The translations under genes were made by a program, and so were the position numbers. Shown here one piece after another: positions 51,524 through 63,016 of a DNA stretch of 64,000 bases. Under the pieces are notes generated by a model, which was not told the origin of the DNA, did not search any database, and was given only the letters and a program-made list of their open reading frames with translations. Within the stretch, counting starts at the first letter, position 1. Each line of letters begins with the position of its first letter. The stretch comes from Holothuria scabra (Eukaryota > Echinodermata > Holothuroidea > Aspidochirotida > Holothuriidae). The stretch is from NCBI GenBank assembly GCA_037179385.1, contig CM074194.1, positions 2,807,001 to 2,871,000 on the forward strand. Direction: 5' to 3'.

Positions 51524-51588
51524 TTAACAAGAACACTTGTCTGGTTTAGTATTTGGTTGAGAAGAATCTATAATACCTTCATCAATTT
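51524..51588 (-). CDS. RAB24: RAB24-type small GTPase, terminal exon with CSC end
   Basis: This is the last coding exon. A very strong polypyrimidine tract (roughly 51591-51625 on the plus strand, read in reverse) precedes acceptor TTACAG|AA. Two entering bases complete Glu from the previous exon; 20 codons and TAA (51526-51524) follow. The peptide runs IDEGIIDSSQPNTK and ends PDKCSC. A C-X-C end is a normal substrate for Rab geranylgeranyl transferase, so membrane anchoring is expected. The hypervariable tail is not otherwise conserved, so this exon is identified by phase, splice site, stop position and the prenylation motif. With it, the four exons give 91 residues, about what remains of a 203-residue RAB24 after its middle. 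No convincing polyadenylation signal was found below 51524. Confidence 0.8.
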
Positions 51589-51881
51589 CTGTAAGGAAAA
51601 AGGACAAGAAAATTGAGAGAAATAGAAAAAGTGAAGTTAGTGTATTTTAAGATGTTAAATTCAGAGAATAGCATACCCAACAGGGGAGAAGAGTTGCTTA
51701 TCCACACTCACACAAAACTTCAAATAAAGCTCACAATTTTTTGTAAAAATGATCATTAAAAAAACCAAGGTTTTGGTTTTTGTATCAAATATTGAAAAAC
51801 AATTTGCTCACAATCATATTTGAAGATGAATTTTACAAGGTACTTTATTACATTATGATACAAACAAATGCAAGGCTGACT

Positions 51882-52273
51882 CACAGACTTCCTATACATG
51901 GACAAAGCATACTGCACGGTAGGTTGTCGCTACAGTATATGTGAGAAAAAGCGCACCAAAATGGCCGTCTGCTATGATTTTTGTGTGACAGTTTGAGTTT
52001 GCTAAAGTTTATCCTATATTTTGCAAGAAAGTTAAAATATTTTTAAAATATGGCAACGTAAGGTGAAAGACATTTCGCATATTGCAGGAATATGATATTG
52101 TTTTCCATTCAAGTTTAACTTTTGTTAGAAATATAACAGAGTCATCGTCAAATCAAATGATTCATGGCTTCACGGCGGCCATCTTGGTGCGCCTTTTTTT
52201 GTCCCAGTCTGTGGCGGCCATCTACGGACAGGACGTACACACTACATGCTCTGTCCATGTATATAAGTCCATG
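51882..52273. mobile_element. hAT-like MITE, family B copy 3
   Basis: This 392 bp element has termini CACAGACTTCCTATACATGG and CCATGTATATAAGTCCATG, flanked by GGCTGACT and GGCTAATT (8 bp, two differences). It lies about 300 bp upstream of the terminal RAB24-type exon, within the 51589-53216 intron. Confidence 0.88.
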
Positions 52274-53216
52274 GGCTAATTACAAAAAATAATGAGCCTC
52301 GATGGTTCATTCTTTGCTGCATAGAATTGTGGGATACACAAACGAAGTTCAGCACACAGTGTAGTTAGTTGGTGAGGGTTTTATGCCTCAACTAACCTTC
52401 CCGTAGTATCTATTAGTAGCACCCACAGCCTTTTATTTCCCTATGGGGCACATAGTATAATGCATTCAGGGGACTTAGTTGTATTAATCTAAGTGTGGCC
52501 AGCCAATCTGTGCAAAATAGGGTCTCAACACTACATAAAAGCAGATAAAATATTAATTTTACACCCAAAGGGGCAGTTTAGACTAATCCTCCTTATGTTT
52601 TAGGTGAAATTATTAAAGGTTGAATAATGATGGAGAGTGCATAACCGCAGGATAATGCACACTTGGAGAGCTAATGCAAGAGATGAATGATAGTGCAGCA
52701 CAAGTATATTCTATGACAGCAATGACCCCCACCCCCCCACCCCCAGAGAGCATTACCTTGGTATAATGGACAGTTCTTCATTCTTGTTCATCCATACACA
52801 ATGATATTTTGATTTAAAAGATGAAAATGAAATACATTTCATTTGAAAAAAAAATCTCATAGCATTAAAAAATGATAATAAAAAAATAATAAAAATTGCA
52901 CAACCCTGGGTAAAATGGATAGCTCAAGATGACTTCATGCCAGAATAACAGAACAGTCAACTGACCAAGTGGACCTATAAAAGTTAAATATTACTACCAA
53001 GTATGAATGAAAATAAGATGAGCTGATAAATTTCAGAAGGAAACTCTCAAACTTTGGAAGATTTTTTAGGTGATGGAGTGTTTTCTTAATCCGGACAAAT
53101 TGGAAGATGTGCTCATGAGCAAGAAAATTATTAAACTTTTAAGAAAGGTGTGATATTAAGAATGTTAATAATGAGACAAGAAATTTAATATTCTGAAAAA
53201 TAAATTCCCAACCTAC

Positions 53217-53276
53217 CTGGTTCTCTATTTTTGGGGTCTTCTACATAGTCCTGGGCAATTTTATAGAATAGTTCCT
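53217..53276 (-). CDS. RAB24: RAB24-type small GTPase, C-terminal helix exon
   Basis: This 60 bp exon encodes the last helix of the G domain. Acceptor ATTATTTTCAG|AG lies at 53277/53278 and donor CCAG|GTAGGT at 53216. The peptide ELFYKIAQDYVEDPKNREP aligns with the RAB24 segment ELFQKVAEDYV that follows ETSSKTG in the human protein. The two entering bases complete a Lys codon from the preceding exon, and the one leftover G leads into the terminal exon at 51588. The reading frame is intact and the splice sites are canonical. The preceding intron (53277-57532) contains the 145 bp array, a partial SINE and several direct repeats. Confidence 0.88.
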
Positions 53277-53316
53277 CTGAAAATAATGGAAAAACATGAA
53301 AAACATTTATTCAAAG

Positions 53317-54262
53317 GGCAAATTTTGGCATACCTGACACTTCAACTTCTCCCAGCTATATACTCAAAGCCACCACTCCCATGCTCCTTTTTTACATCCT
53401 TGTACAAGCAAAAAACTGGTTTATTGCTGAAAGCCACATACTGGTGAGCACACAAGGCTTTAATGTGTAAATTACATCACTCTCTGTGCTTGCTCAGGTG
53501 CTGTGAATCTAAGCTGCTTTTTGTCATTTATTCAAAGGGCAAATCTTGCCAGACCTGACATGTCAACTTCTTCCAGATATATTGTCTGGAAATATGGTGC
53601 ACTCTCCATGACCTTTACCAGATGCCATCTTGTTGTTTATGAGCAACTCACCCTTCCTTTGTTCTAGATTCCCAGGGCCCTTCCTGTTTCCCATCACATA
53701 CTACCGGTGAACATGACATATTACATTGCCCTAGCTCCATGTGCATGCTGTCACCCATATTTTTAAGGTGTGGCCAATTTCCCCCCTTGCAGCCTCCTCA
53801 TTGGTCACCTATATCATTACACTCATTTACATTGGTGTGTCATAACTTTTGACCAATCAGGGGACTGCAGGTGTTCAGAGCTCGCACGATTCCCAAGTAA
53901 GAGCCTGCGAGCTGGACACTCGTGCCGTAGACACAGAGGGATAAACATGTAGTCAACTTTGTTCTCAGTAATCATATTAGGCCGGCCAAATTAATTAAAA
54001 CTTGATCATCTTTTTGGGAACTCAAATCATTGAATAAAATCTTTTAAAATCAACTGGAAAATCTCTGTTCTTTTTTGTCTGAAGCTACAACTCAAGATCC
54101 CGTACAACTTATTATCTAACAATATCACTAATAGCCACCCCTCCCATAGTTCTTTGGCACATTCTTGTGCAGACATAAATCTAGGTTATTGCTAAAGGCA
54201 ACATACTGGTGAGAATATAAGGCTCCAATGTGTGAGTTACATCACTCTGTGTGCTTTAAGTG
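53317..54262. repeat. dispersed direct repeats in RAB24-type intron
   Basis: A block of about 160 bp at 53355-53515 (GGTTTATTGCTGAAAG, CATACTGGTGAG, TACATCACTCT) recurs at 54105-54262 in the same orientation. A 50 bp piece, AGGGCAAATTTTGGCATACC at 53317, recurs at 53536. Confidence 0.8.
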
Positions 54263-55074
54263 GAACCTGAGCTGTTCTTAGTCTTTTGAATTAAATCTCA
54301 ATCAAAGAGAAGTCATGAAAACAGAATTTTGCTTTCTCCAAACCAAAAGTGTACCTGGAGTATTGGGTAGCTGAGTCTGAGTCTGGTAGCAAAAATTTAG
54401 ACCTCAGTACCCATTCTAAGCTATTTCTAGCATGAAAGAGTGGTCAAACCAAACATTTTGTTAGCAAGTGGTATTTGTGTGAAAACTGGTAAAACAAAAT
54501 GCATGCTAAAGGAAAAATATCTTGTCATGACCATGTACAGTTGTCACTAGAGAAATGGTAGTCTAAGGATCCCAGAACATGTAAAATTGCAGTTGTGGGC
54601 ATCAGTAACAAGCATTATTCACGGCCAAATAGAGCAAAATGGAACAGTGAACAAGTTGGATTCCAAGGGGAAAACATTTCTTGTTCCTCTAATGGGTACA
54701 GACGTGGTGAAACCAGTTTTTCTGAAACTCATGGTTTGTTAGGTAAGAAGTTTCAAGAAATAATTTGTGCACAATTGGCTTCATTTTTTTCCATTCTTTC
54801 CTGGACTGTTTTTCCCAAATCTCACTATTTTACTGTCAGGTCTATGACACAGGAATGCCGATTGAGGTAAGGGATGGGTCCTAAGATCCTGTAAAAAATA
54901 TTTTTTCCCGACCATTGCAAAGGTTTGTTTTGATAAACAACCATGAAAAGACTTAGTCGATATGACTCAATTAAGTGTCAGACTTGGTTCTAATTGTAGC
55001 TACAAACTTTTGAAGATGGATTCCCATCAATGCATACCAATAACACTTGCAAAACTGAAGTAAAAAGTATGGGT

Positions 55075-55425
55075 ACACACGTCCCACATATCCAGTGGGC
55101 ATTGGTTAGATTTCAGGAGGTTACTCTTCCTCCTCCCCCCTTCCCCCTGTGTAAAGGAAAGTTTTGTCTTTCATTCTTATAGCAAAACTTGGCAGTTTTT
55201 TTTTTTTAACCTTTGTTGCAGAGTAAAGGGGTGGACACACTCCACATATCCAGTGATTCCAGTCAGCCATAAGTTACATTCAGGAGGGTTACCAATTACT
55301 CTTCTCTTTTCTTCCCCACTCCCTTTTCTCTCCCTCCCCCTTCCCAGTGTGTATGGTAAATTTGTTTTTCATTCTCATTGCAAAACTTAAAAACTTTTTT
55401 TTAACATTTGGTGAATTTTCATAAT
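55075..55425. repeat. tandem duplication, about 170 bp unit
   Basis: CACATATCCAGTG, AGGAGGTTACTCTT, a C/T-rich run, CAGTGTGTATGG and CATTCTTATAGCAAAACTT appear twice in order (from 55087 and from 55243). Confidence 0.82.
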
Positions 55426-55487
55426 TTTTTATCATTTCCCTGCATAAATAACCAGCACCAATTTGAGCATCAGTAACAAGAATTGAC

Positions 55488-55570
55488 AGTTAAACGGAGT
55501 TTTACGCCCAGTTTCCAACCTACTAGTTCAAGTCGAGCTGGCCACGGCCTTTTTCCAAGTTGTGGCAAAT
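55488..55570 (-). mobile_element. SINE 3' fragment in RAB24-type intron
   Basis: AACGGAGTTTTACGCCCAGT, TTCAAGTCGAGCTGGCCACG and CCAAGTTGTGGC match the SINE 3' half in minus orientation. Confidence 0.85.
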
Positions 55571-55614
55571 AAATCTGAGACCAAAAGAGATGGAATTAAC
55601 ATTTGCATAAGTTG

Positions 55615-55775
55615 ACATTACATACCCAACAAAAAGGTATTAGCAATACCTGATGCACTTACCTTAGGAAAAAAGGTTAGAGCAGTTAATGAGACAGACT
55701 TCTTGTATCAGTTTTAAATTATATACCCAACAAAAAGGTAGTAGCAATACCTGATACATTTATCTTACGAAAAAC
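55615..55775. repeat. two-copy direct repeat, about 104 bp apart
   Basis: ATACCCAACAAAAAGGTA and TAGCAATACCTGATRCA occur at 55622 and 55726. Confidence 0.85.
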
Positions 55776-56831
55776 CAGAATGCAAAAATGCATTGAGGTT
55801 TCGATGATACATACATGCTCTTTTCAATAAAATGCTACATTTCTTGTAACAACTGGTGACCCAAAGTGACCTTTGACTCCACCTGTAAGTAACTGGTTTT
55901 CCTTTTAACCAAAACATTTCTATATTCAAAAAGCCAAATTTCATACTGTGCCTTAAGATATTCTGCAAACAAGGTTTTCAGAGTTTGATTCCAGGTGATA
56001 CCAGACGACCATGCCTCCACCAAAAACAACAGGTACAGTACTTTCAACTCAACAGTACTGTGGATGTGTTATGACCATAACGCATCCACATACTAATTAC
56101 GAAATCCATCCCAGTTTCCTACCTTGAGATATCCCATTTTGACAAGTTTTTCAAAGTTTCACAATCATGACCCCGGATATCATTTCACCTCCAAAAAAAA
56201 ACCTTATACAGACCATCTTCTCACCATAATTCATCCACATACTAATTATGAAAGCCATCCATGTTTTGTACCTTGAGCTATCCTAAACAGGTTTTTCTGA
56301 GTTTGACCTCCTATTACCCCAAATGACCTTTACCAAAATCAATAGGGTTCTTCCTTACATCATAACACATCAAAATTTCAACTTTGAAATCAATCCAAGC
56401 TTCCTACCTTGGGATATTGTGTTACAAAGGTTTTCAGGATTTGTCCCCTTCGGACCCCAAATGACCTTTGGCCTCCAAGTTTCATACCATGATGTATCAT
56501 GTAAACAAGGATTTGGGGGTTTGACCTTGCGTGACCCCAGACGACCCTTGACTTCCACCAAAATATATAGGATTCTTCTTTACATTATAACCCATTAAAA
56601 TATCAAGTTTGAAATGAATCCAAGTTTCCTACCTTGAAATATAGTTTGAACAAGGATTTCAGGGTTTGACCCCATGTGACCCCAAAGGACCTTTGACCTC
56701 CACAAAAATATATCGGGTTCTTTCTTACGTTATAATGCATCAACATATCAAGTTTGAAATGAATCCAAGTTTCCTACCTTGAAATGTAGTGAAAACAAGG
56801 ATTTCAGGGTTTGACCCAATGTGACCCCAAA

Positions 56832-56844
56832 TGACCTTTGACCT
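56832..56844 (-). promoter_or_regulatory. DR1 nuclear-receptor-like motif in array unit
   Basis: On the minus strand this is AGGTCAAAGGTCA, the textbook direct repeat spaced by one base bound by RXR heterodimers, HNF4 and COUP-TF types. Two further RGGTCA-like half-sites follow at 4-base spacing in the array consensus. Being part of a repeat, its function is unproven. Confidence 0.3.
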
Positions 56845-56976
56845 CCACCAAAATTTATTGGATTGTTCCTCATATCATAATGCATCAACATATCAAGTTT
56901 GAAATGAATCCAAGTTTCCTACCTTGAAATATAGTGAAAACAAGGATTTCAGGGTTTGACCCCATGTGACCCCAAA

Positions 56977-56989
56977 TGACCTTTGACCT
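56977..56989 (-). promoter_or_regulatory. DR1 nuclear-receptor-like motif in array unit
   Basis: This is a second perfect AGGTCAAAGGTCA (minus strand), 145 bp from the previous one. Upstream GGGTCA half-sites at 4-base spacing are also present in this unit. Confidence 0.3.
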
Positions 56990-57266
56990 CCACGAAAATG
57001 AATCTGGTTGTTCCTCACATTATAACGCATCAACATATCAAGTTTGAAATTACTCCAAGTTTCCTACCATGAGATATCGTGTAAACAAGGATTTCAGGGT
57101 TTGACCCCATGTGACCCCAAATGACCTTCGACTTTCACCAAAATCAATAGGGTTCTTCCTTACATCATAACACATCTACATATCAAGTTTGAAATTAATC
57201 AAAGTTTCCTATCTTGAGATATTGTGTAAACAAGGATTTTGGTTTTTGACCCCCTGTGACCCCAGA

Positions 57267-57279
57267 TGACCTTTGACCT
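57267..57279 (-). promoter_or_regulatory. DR1 nuclear-receptor-like motif in array unit
   Basis: This is a third perfect AGGTCAAAGGTCA (minus strand). The unit between (57122) has two changes and the one at 56687 has one. Confidence 0.3.
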
Positions 57280-57387
57280 CACCCAAAATATATTAGGTTC
57301 TTCCTCTCAGTATGGGGTATCTGTGTGCCAAGTTTGAGAACTGTCGGATCTTCCCTTCTCAAGATATCTTGTAAACAAGCAAAGTGT

Positions 57388-57462
57388 CACAAACACACAC
57401 ACATACACACACACACATACACACACACACGCACATACACACATACATACACACACACGCCA
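57388..57462. repeat. (CA)n microsatellite, interrupted
   Basis: Runs of ACACAC are broken by CATAC and CGC steps. The tract directly abuts the 145 bp array. Confidence 0.95.
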
Positions 57463-57532
57463 TCAGGAATGCATAGGTTTCTCTTTTCATCGAAACCAAA
57501 AACAAGTTAGAACAGCCAATGCACAGACTTAC

Positions 57533-57583
57533 TTATATTTTGGCCAGTTTTGCTGGAAGTCTCAAATACCAGGCAATGAATTT
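57533..57583 (-). CDS. RAB24: RAB24-type small GTPase, exon with ETSSKTG motif
   Basis: This 51 bp exon encodes the G5 nucleotide-binding motif. Acceptor CCTGCCCAG|AA lies at 57584/57585 and donor ATATAA|GTAAGT at 57532. Read as two bases, 16 codons and one base, it gives IHCLVFETSSKTGQNI. FETSSKTGQ is identical to the RAB24 form; most Rabs have ETSAK. Both borders are in phase: G from the 63017-63116 exon plus AA gives Glu, and the final A plus AG of the 53276 exon gives Lys. The small size and exact fit at both ends make a chance match unlikely. The upstream intron contains the 51 bp minisatellite and the downstream intron contains the 145 bp array. Confidence 0.9.
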   Translation of the reverse strand, partial: KFIAWYLRLPAKLAKI

Positions 57584-58566
57584 CTGGGCAGGAAAAGAAA
57601 AATGCTGAGTTATGAAATTATCAGTTATTATGAAGAGACTAACACAAACCTCATGACAATGAGTAAGACTAGACTAGACTTGATTATATTTTAGTTTGAC
57701 TGATATTGAACCAGAATTAAGCTGTGCAAGTACGGAAAGGGGCTGAGGGTTTTAGCTTTGTCACATACTGTATCTTATACAGGGTTCCCAGATTTACCTT
57801 AGAACAAACAACCAAAAATCAATATTTTTGAAAATGTAAAATTTACAAATTTATGAAAATTCCTGTTCATTTATAGCAGTCTATATACACTACAATTATC
57901 TTTTCCTTGCAAAGCAAGCTATGTATCCCACTGGCATAATTCAATAAATGAGTTTTTATTGTTAATTTTAAGGCATAAATTATGAAAAATATCGTGAAAG
58001 TGTATGCCCTTCCTGCAGTATTGACCTTAAATGGTATCCAGGTGAAAATGTGCAAGAGTGCTGTTTTGCTTGTTTGAACTTTTGACACCCCAGAACAATC
58101 TCAAAAATGCCAACTGTGGTATATTTTTCTTAAATGTACAATTTTCTAACAAAGAAACACATTCTAGGGTCTTTGCTTGTGCTTTTATTGCAAATATTAT
58201 ACTTAGGTGGCTTAAACATGATACAGACAGAAAAAAGCTTTTATAGTTTGGCCACAAAAAATTCAGTGTGACTAACACAACCTCACAATAGCATTTCTTC
58301 CAATATGTATTGAGCTGTGAAGTTCATTTCTATTTATTTCAACTCTTGGAACAAACAGGTGTAGAACAAATTATTCACAACCAACAAAGAAGAGATTTCT
58401 CTTTCTGGAAGGTATCTTACATCTGCAAATTAAAGAGGCTTATTGAGTTGTAATTGATAAATTATTGAGATTGTTAAATTGTCACTACCACATACCAATG
58501 ATTGAAGTTAGCATAAGGAGTCAAGTTTCATATCCAATAGTTACAGAAAGGGTTAAAAATTTGAAT

Positions 58567-61443
58567 TTAGTGGTGTCCTGACTTGTAACAGTTTTGTGCA
58601 TAATTTGTGTTTGGTCGCAATTTGTTTTGTAAATTGCACTGGACCATTGAGTACTCACTCATAAAACAGTTATTTGTATGTAGGGTATAGAGATTGTCTA
58701 AGTCTGACCATTTGTCATTAGTATGTGTATGTAGGGTATAGAGATTGTCTAAGTCTGACCATTTGTCATTAGTATGTGTATGTAGGGTATAGAGATTGTC
58801 TAAGTCTGACCATTTGTCATTAGTATGTGTATGTAGGGTATAGAGATTGTCTACGTCTGACCATTTGTCATTAGTATGTGTATGTAGGGTATAGAGATTG
58901 TCTAAGTCTGACCATTTGTCATTAGTATGTGTATGTAGGGTATAGAGATTGTCTAAGTCTGACCATTTGTCATTAGTATGTGTATGTAGGGTATAGAGAT
59001 TGTCTAAGTCTGACCATTTGTCATTAGTATGTGTATGTAGGGTATAGAGATTGTCTAAGTCTGACCATTTGTCATTAGTATGTGTATGTAGGGTATAGAG
59101 ATTGTCTAAGTCTGACCATTTGTCATTAGTATGTGTATGTAGGGTATAGAGATTGTCTACGTCTGACCATTTGTCATTAGTATGTGTATGTAGGGTATAG
59201 AGATTGTCTAAGTCTGACCATTTGTCATTAGTATGTGTATGTAGGGTATAGAGATTGTCTACGTCTGACCATTTGTCATTAGTATGTGTATGTAGGGTAT
59301 AGAGATTGTCTAAGTCTGACCATTTGTCATTAGTATGTGTATGTAGGGTATAGAGATTGTCTAAGTCTGACCATTTGTCATTAGTATGTGTACGTAGGGT
59401 ATAGAGATTGTCTAAGTCTGACCATTTGTCATTAGTATGTGTATGTAGGGTATAGAGATTGTCTAAGTCTGACCATTTGTCATTAGTATGTGTATGTAGG
59501 GTATAGAGATTGTCTAAGTCTGACCATTTGTCATTAGTATGTGTATGTAGGGTATAGAGATTGTCTAAGTCTGACCATTTGTCATTAGTATGTGTATGTA
59601 GGGTATAGAGATTGTCTAAGTCTGACCATTTGTCATTAGTATGTGTATGTAGGGTATAGAGATTGTCTACGTCTGACCATTTGTCATTAGTATGTGTGTG
59701 TAGGGTATAGAGATTGTCTACGTCTGACCATTTGTCATTAGTATGTGTGTGTAGGGTATAGAGATTGTCTAAGTCTGACCATTTGTCATTAGTATGTGTA
59801 TGTAGGGTATAGAGATTGTCTAAGTCTGACCATTTGTCATTAGTATGTGTATGTAGGGTAAAGAGATTGTCTAAGTCTGACCATTTGTCATTAGTATGTG
59901 TATGTAGGGTATAGAGATTGTCTACGTCTGACCATTTGTCATTAGTATGTGTATGTAGGGTATAGAGATTGTCTAAGTCTGACCATTTGTCATTAGTATG
60001 TGTATGTAGGGTATAGAGATTGTCTACGTCTGACCATTTGTCATTAGTATGTGTATGTAGGGTATAGAGATTGTCTAAGTCTGACCATTTGTCATTAGTA
60101 TGTGTATGTAGGGTATAGAGATTGTCTAAGTCTGACCATTTGTCATTAGTATGTGTATGTAGGGTATAGAGATTGTCTAAGTCTGACCATTTGTCATTAG
60201 TATGTGTATGTAGGGTATAGAGATTGTCTAAGTCTGACCATTTGTCATTAGTATGTGTATGTAGGGTATAGAGATTGTCTAAGTCTGACCATTTGTCATT
60301 AGTATGTGTATGTAGGGTATAGAGATTGTCTAAGTCTGACCATTTGTCATTAGTATGTGTATGTAGGGTATAGAGATTGTCTAAGTCTGACCATTTGTCA
60401 TTAGTATGTGTATGTAGGGTATAGAGATTGTCTAAGTCTGACCATTTGTCATTAGTATGTGTATGTAGGGTATAGAGATTGTCTAAGTCTGACCATTTGT
60501 CATTAGTATGTGTATGTAGGGTATAGAGATTGTCTACGTCTGACCATTTGTCATTAGTATGTGTATGTAGGGTATAGAGATTGTCTAAGTCTGACCATTT
60601 GTCATTAGTATGTGTATGTAGGGTATAGAGATTGTCTAAGTCTGACCATTTGTCATTAGTATGTGTATGTAGGGTATAGAGATTGTCTAAGTCTGACCAT
60701 TTGTCATTAGTATGTGTATGTAGGGTATAGAGATTGTCTAAGTCTGACCATTTGTCATTAGTATGTGTATGTAGGGTATAGAGATTGTCTACGTCTGACC
60801 ATTTGTCATTAGTATGTGTATGTAGGGTATAGAGATTGTCTAAGTCTGACCATTTGTCATTAGTATGTGTATGTAGGGTATAGAGATTGTCTAAGTCTGA
60901 CCATTTGTCATTAGTATGTGTATGTAGGGTATAGAGATTGTCTAAGTCTGACCATTTGTCATTAGTATGTGTATGTAGGGTATAGAGATTGTCTAAGTCT
61001 GACCATTTGTCATTAGTATGTGTATGTAGGGTATAGAGATTGTCTAAGTCTGACCATTTGTCATTAGTATGTGTATGTAGGGTATAGAGATTGTCTAAGT
61101 CTGACCATTTGTCATTAGTATGTGTATGTAGGGTATAGAGATTGTCTAAGTCTGACCATTTGTCATTAGTATGTGTATGTAGGGTATAGAGATTGTCTAA
61201 GTCTGACCATTTGTCATTAGTATGTGTATGTAGGGTATAGAGATTGTCTAAGTCTGACCATTTGTCATTAGTATGTGTATGTAGGGTATAGAGATTGTCT
61301 AAGTCTGACCATTTGTCATTAGTATGTGTATGTAGGGTATAGAGATTGTCTAAGTCTGACCATTTGTCATTAGTATGTGTATGTAGGGTATAGAGATTGT
61401 CTAAGTCTGACCATTTGTCATTAGTATGTGCAGAAAATGAGGT
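58567..61443 (-). other. 958-codon open frame through the minisatellite
   Basis: Because 51 is a multiple of three, one minus-strand frame stays open through the whole array, reading HTHTNDKWSDLDNLYTL per unit. It runs from a TAA at 61446-61444 to a TAA at 58569-58567; the last 40 codons are unique sequence and hold the only ATG codons. Unit variants give Leu to Val (nine units), one His to Arg, one Tyr to Phe, and two synonymous changes; none is a stop. The other two minus frames and all three plus frames are closed in every unit. It lies in an intron, on the sense strand of the RAB24-type gene. No start codon or clear splice acceptor precedes it, so translation is doubtful. Confidence 0.4.
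58676..61430. repeat. 51 bp minisatellite, 54 copies
   Basis: The unit beginning TAGGGTATAGAGATTGTCTA is repeated about 53.9 times with no indel: the unit start at 61384 is exactly 53 periods from 58681. Variation is sparse. Nine units (4, 10, 12, 20, 21, 25, 27, 37, 42) have C for A at unit position 21; unit 14 has TACGTAGGG, unit 24 has GGGTAAAGAG, and units 20 and 21 share GTGTGTGTAG, which points to local duplication. The array lies in the RAB24-type intron between the exons at 63017 and 57583. Near-identity across 2.7 kb implies recent expansion or homogenisation. Confidence 0.98.
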
Positions 61444-63016
61444 TTAGAAAAACTTTGGTTGAATTTCAAAAACCAATTCAATCAGTGGTGTAGGAAGAAA
61501 TATGAAAGTGGGGAGGGGAGGCAGAACAATTTTGGACTATGCACCTCACCCTACCCCATTGACCACAAGCTATGTTTTTATGCTACATTTTTTACTTTTT
61601 TCTACCAGTAAGAATGATTTTTTTCAAGTAAAACATTTCAATGCCATAACTCATTTTTTCAAATGATACTGTGCACTGAAAAAGGTGGAAATATTCACAA
61701 ATATATGTAGATATGGAGCCTGTATTGCAGAAAGCTTTGTATTTTGTGTTTCCCGTAAGGAAATTTTAAGTTGGGGAATTACTGAAGAACCTGCACCTCC
61801 TTCATATATTTGTGGCAATCTGAGAATAATCACATGAAGACTGAATTGTTGTTGATACATAATGTTATCTAAGGCCAACAAGCTGACACTCTCTGACAAC
61901 ATTTAAACAGTTTTCCAAACTCTGTTGTCCTTTTTAGACGAAATATTTCAAAATCAAGAGCTTTCATTGGAGAAAACTTGGAATTCTATGAAAGGAAGTT
62001 TATAAAAATAGCAATATAGCTGCTGGTGTCTCTTGATGATGTGGTGTCACATATGGTAAATATCTGGTTTAGTCATTCCCAGAACTCGGAAAAGTTTACC
62101 AAACTGATTTGTGCGAAAGTACTAATGCTTTTCACATTGCATTTTGCAGCGCACAAAGCACACTGGAAATTCCTCTTCAATTGAGATCTGGAAAAATGAA
62201 AAAAGGGGTTTTCTGATAAAGGAAGTGGGGATGGAAGCATGCTTTCACCCCACCCCATCCCCCCCCCCCCCATTTTTTGAGGAATCAATTTAAATGAATT
62301 TTTAACCACTTTCCAGGGATCGAAAAGAATTTGTACAATGTTCTTCTTGACATTTTTGCATAAAATTACAAAAAATCTGAGTTAAAGAGACAACATTACA
62401 TTTTGATATCAAGCATGAGAATACCCTTTTAAATTACAAGAGAACATGGACCAATGTCACTTTGTGAAAATTTCCAAGACTCCTCCACGACTTAACACAA
62501 TTCCTTGAATTTCAAACCTTTCTTAAGCCTTGAAACTCATTTCCAAATTTTCATGTCTTTCCCAGGTTTTTCATGAATAACTGAGGAAACCCCTGTTTAA
62601 AGTTTGAACTTGTTCTGCACCAAAAATGCAATATTTTCCTTTATTGACCCAAGAGGTTCACATGGAAGAGGAAATAGAAAAAAATTCTAGACAAGTTGAT
62701 ATGAAATTTTCTTGGTCACAAATGGAGAGAATGATTTTGGTGACTTTCATATCTAGCGCTTTGAGACTTCTTGTGTAAGGCGCTATATAAGAACTGTTAT
62801 ATTATTATTATTATTATCTAAATCATACTGAATACTCTTTTCCAATTACCAAATAACACAGGACAACTGGATGAGCTTTTGGCATGGATCGTTCTTGACC
62901 ACAGTTAAATGCCCTTGACCAAAATCATGAATACTCTGTCCCATAATCAACCTAACTGCCATTTGGAAAAATGTGTATAAGCCAAAACTAATTATCCATC
63001 ACTTTAGTCATATTAC
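61431..63016. other. RAB24-type intron, right of the minisatellite
   Basis: Unique sequence with a C run at 62251-62270 and the retroposon end at 62740-62816; no exon seen. Confidence 0.55.
62740..62816 (+). mobile_element. retroposon 3' end with ATT tail
   Basis: CTAGCGCTTTGAGACTTCTT, GGCGCTATATAAGAACTG and then (ATT)n at 62793-62816 form the typical 3' terminus of a SINE or LINE family. The 5' part could not be delimited. Confidence 0.6.

Larger units (their letters stand above)
55840..57385. repeat. 145 bp tandem array, about 10 diverged copies
   Basis: A unit containing TCAAGTTTGAAAT, TTTCCTACCTTGA, AACAAGGATTTCAGGGTTTG and TGACCTTTGACCT recurs. The last motif or its variant starts at 56542, 56687, 56832, 56977, 57122 and 57267, an exact 145 bp spacing. 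Degenerate copies further left are at about 55867, 56006, 56179, 56324 and 56462 with irregular spacing from deletions. The right half is best conserved, and the array ends next to a (CA)n tract. It lies in the RAB24-type intron 53277-57532. Confidence 0.93.

Noticed and set aside
54844..54870. 27 bp plus-strand microexon VYDTGMPIE before GTAAGG
   Set aside because: It lies in an intron of the opposite strand with no partner exons and a weak acceptor.
58676..61430. CRISPR array
   Set aside because: Units are contiguous identical 51 bp repeats without unique spacers, in an animal-type genome.
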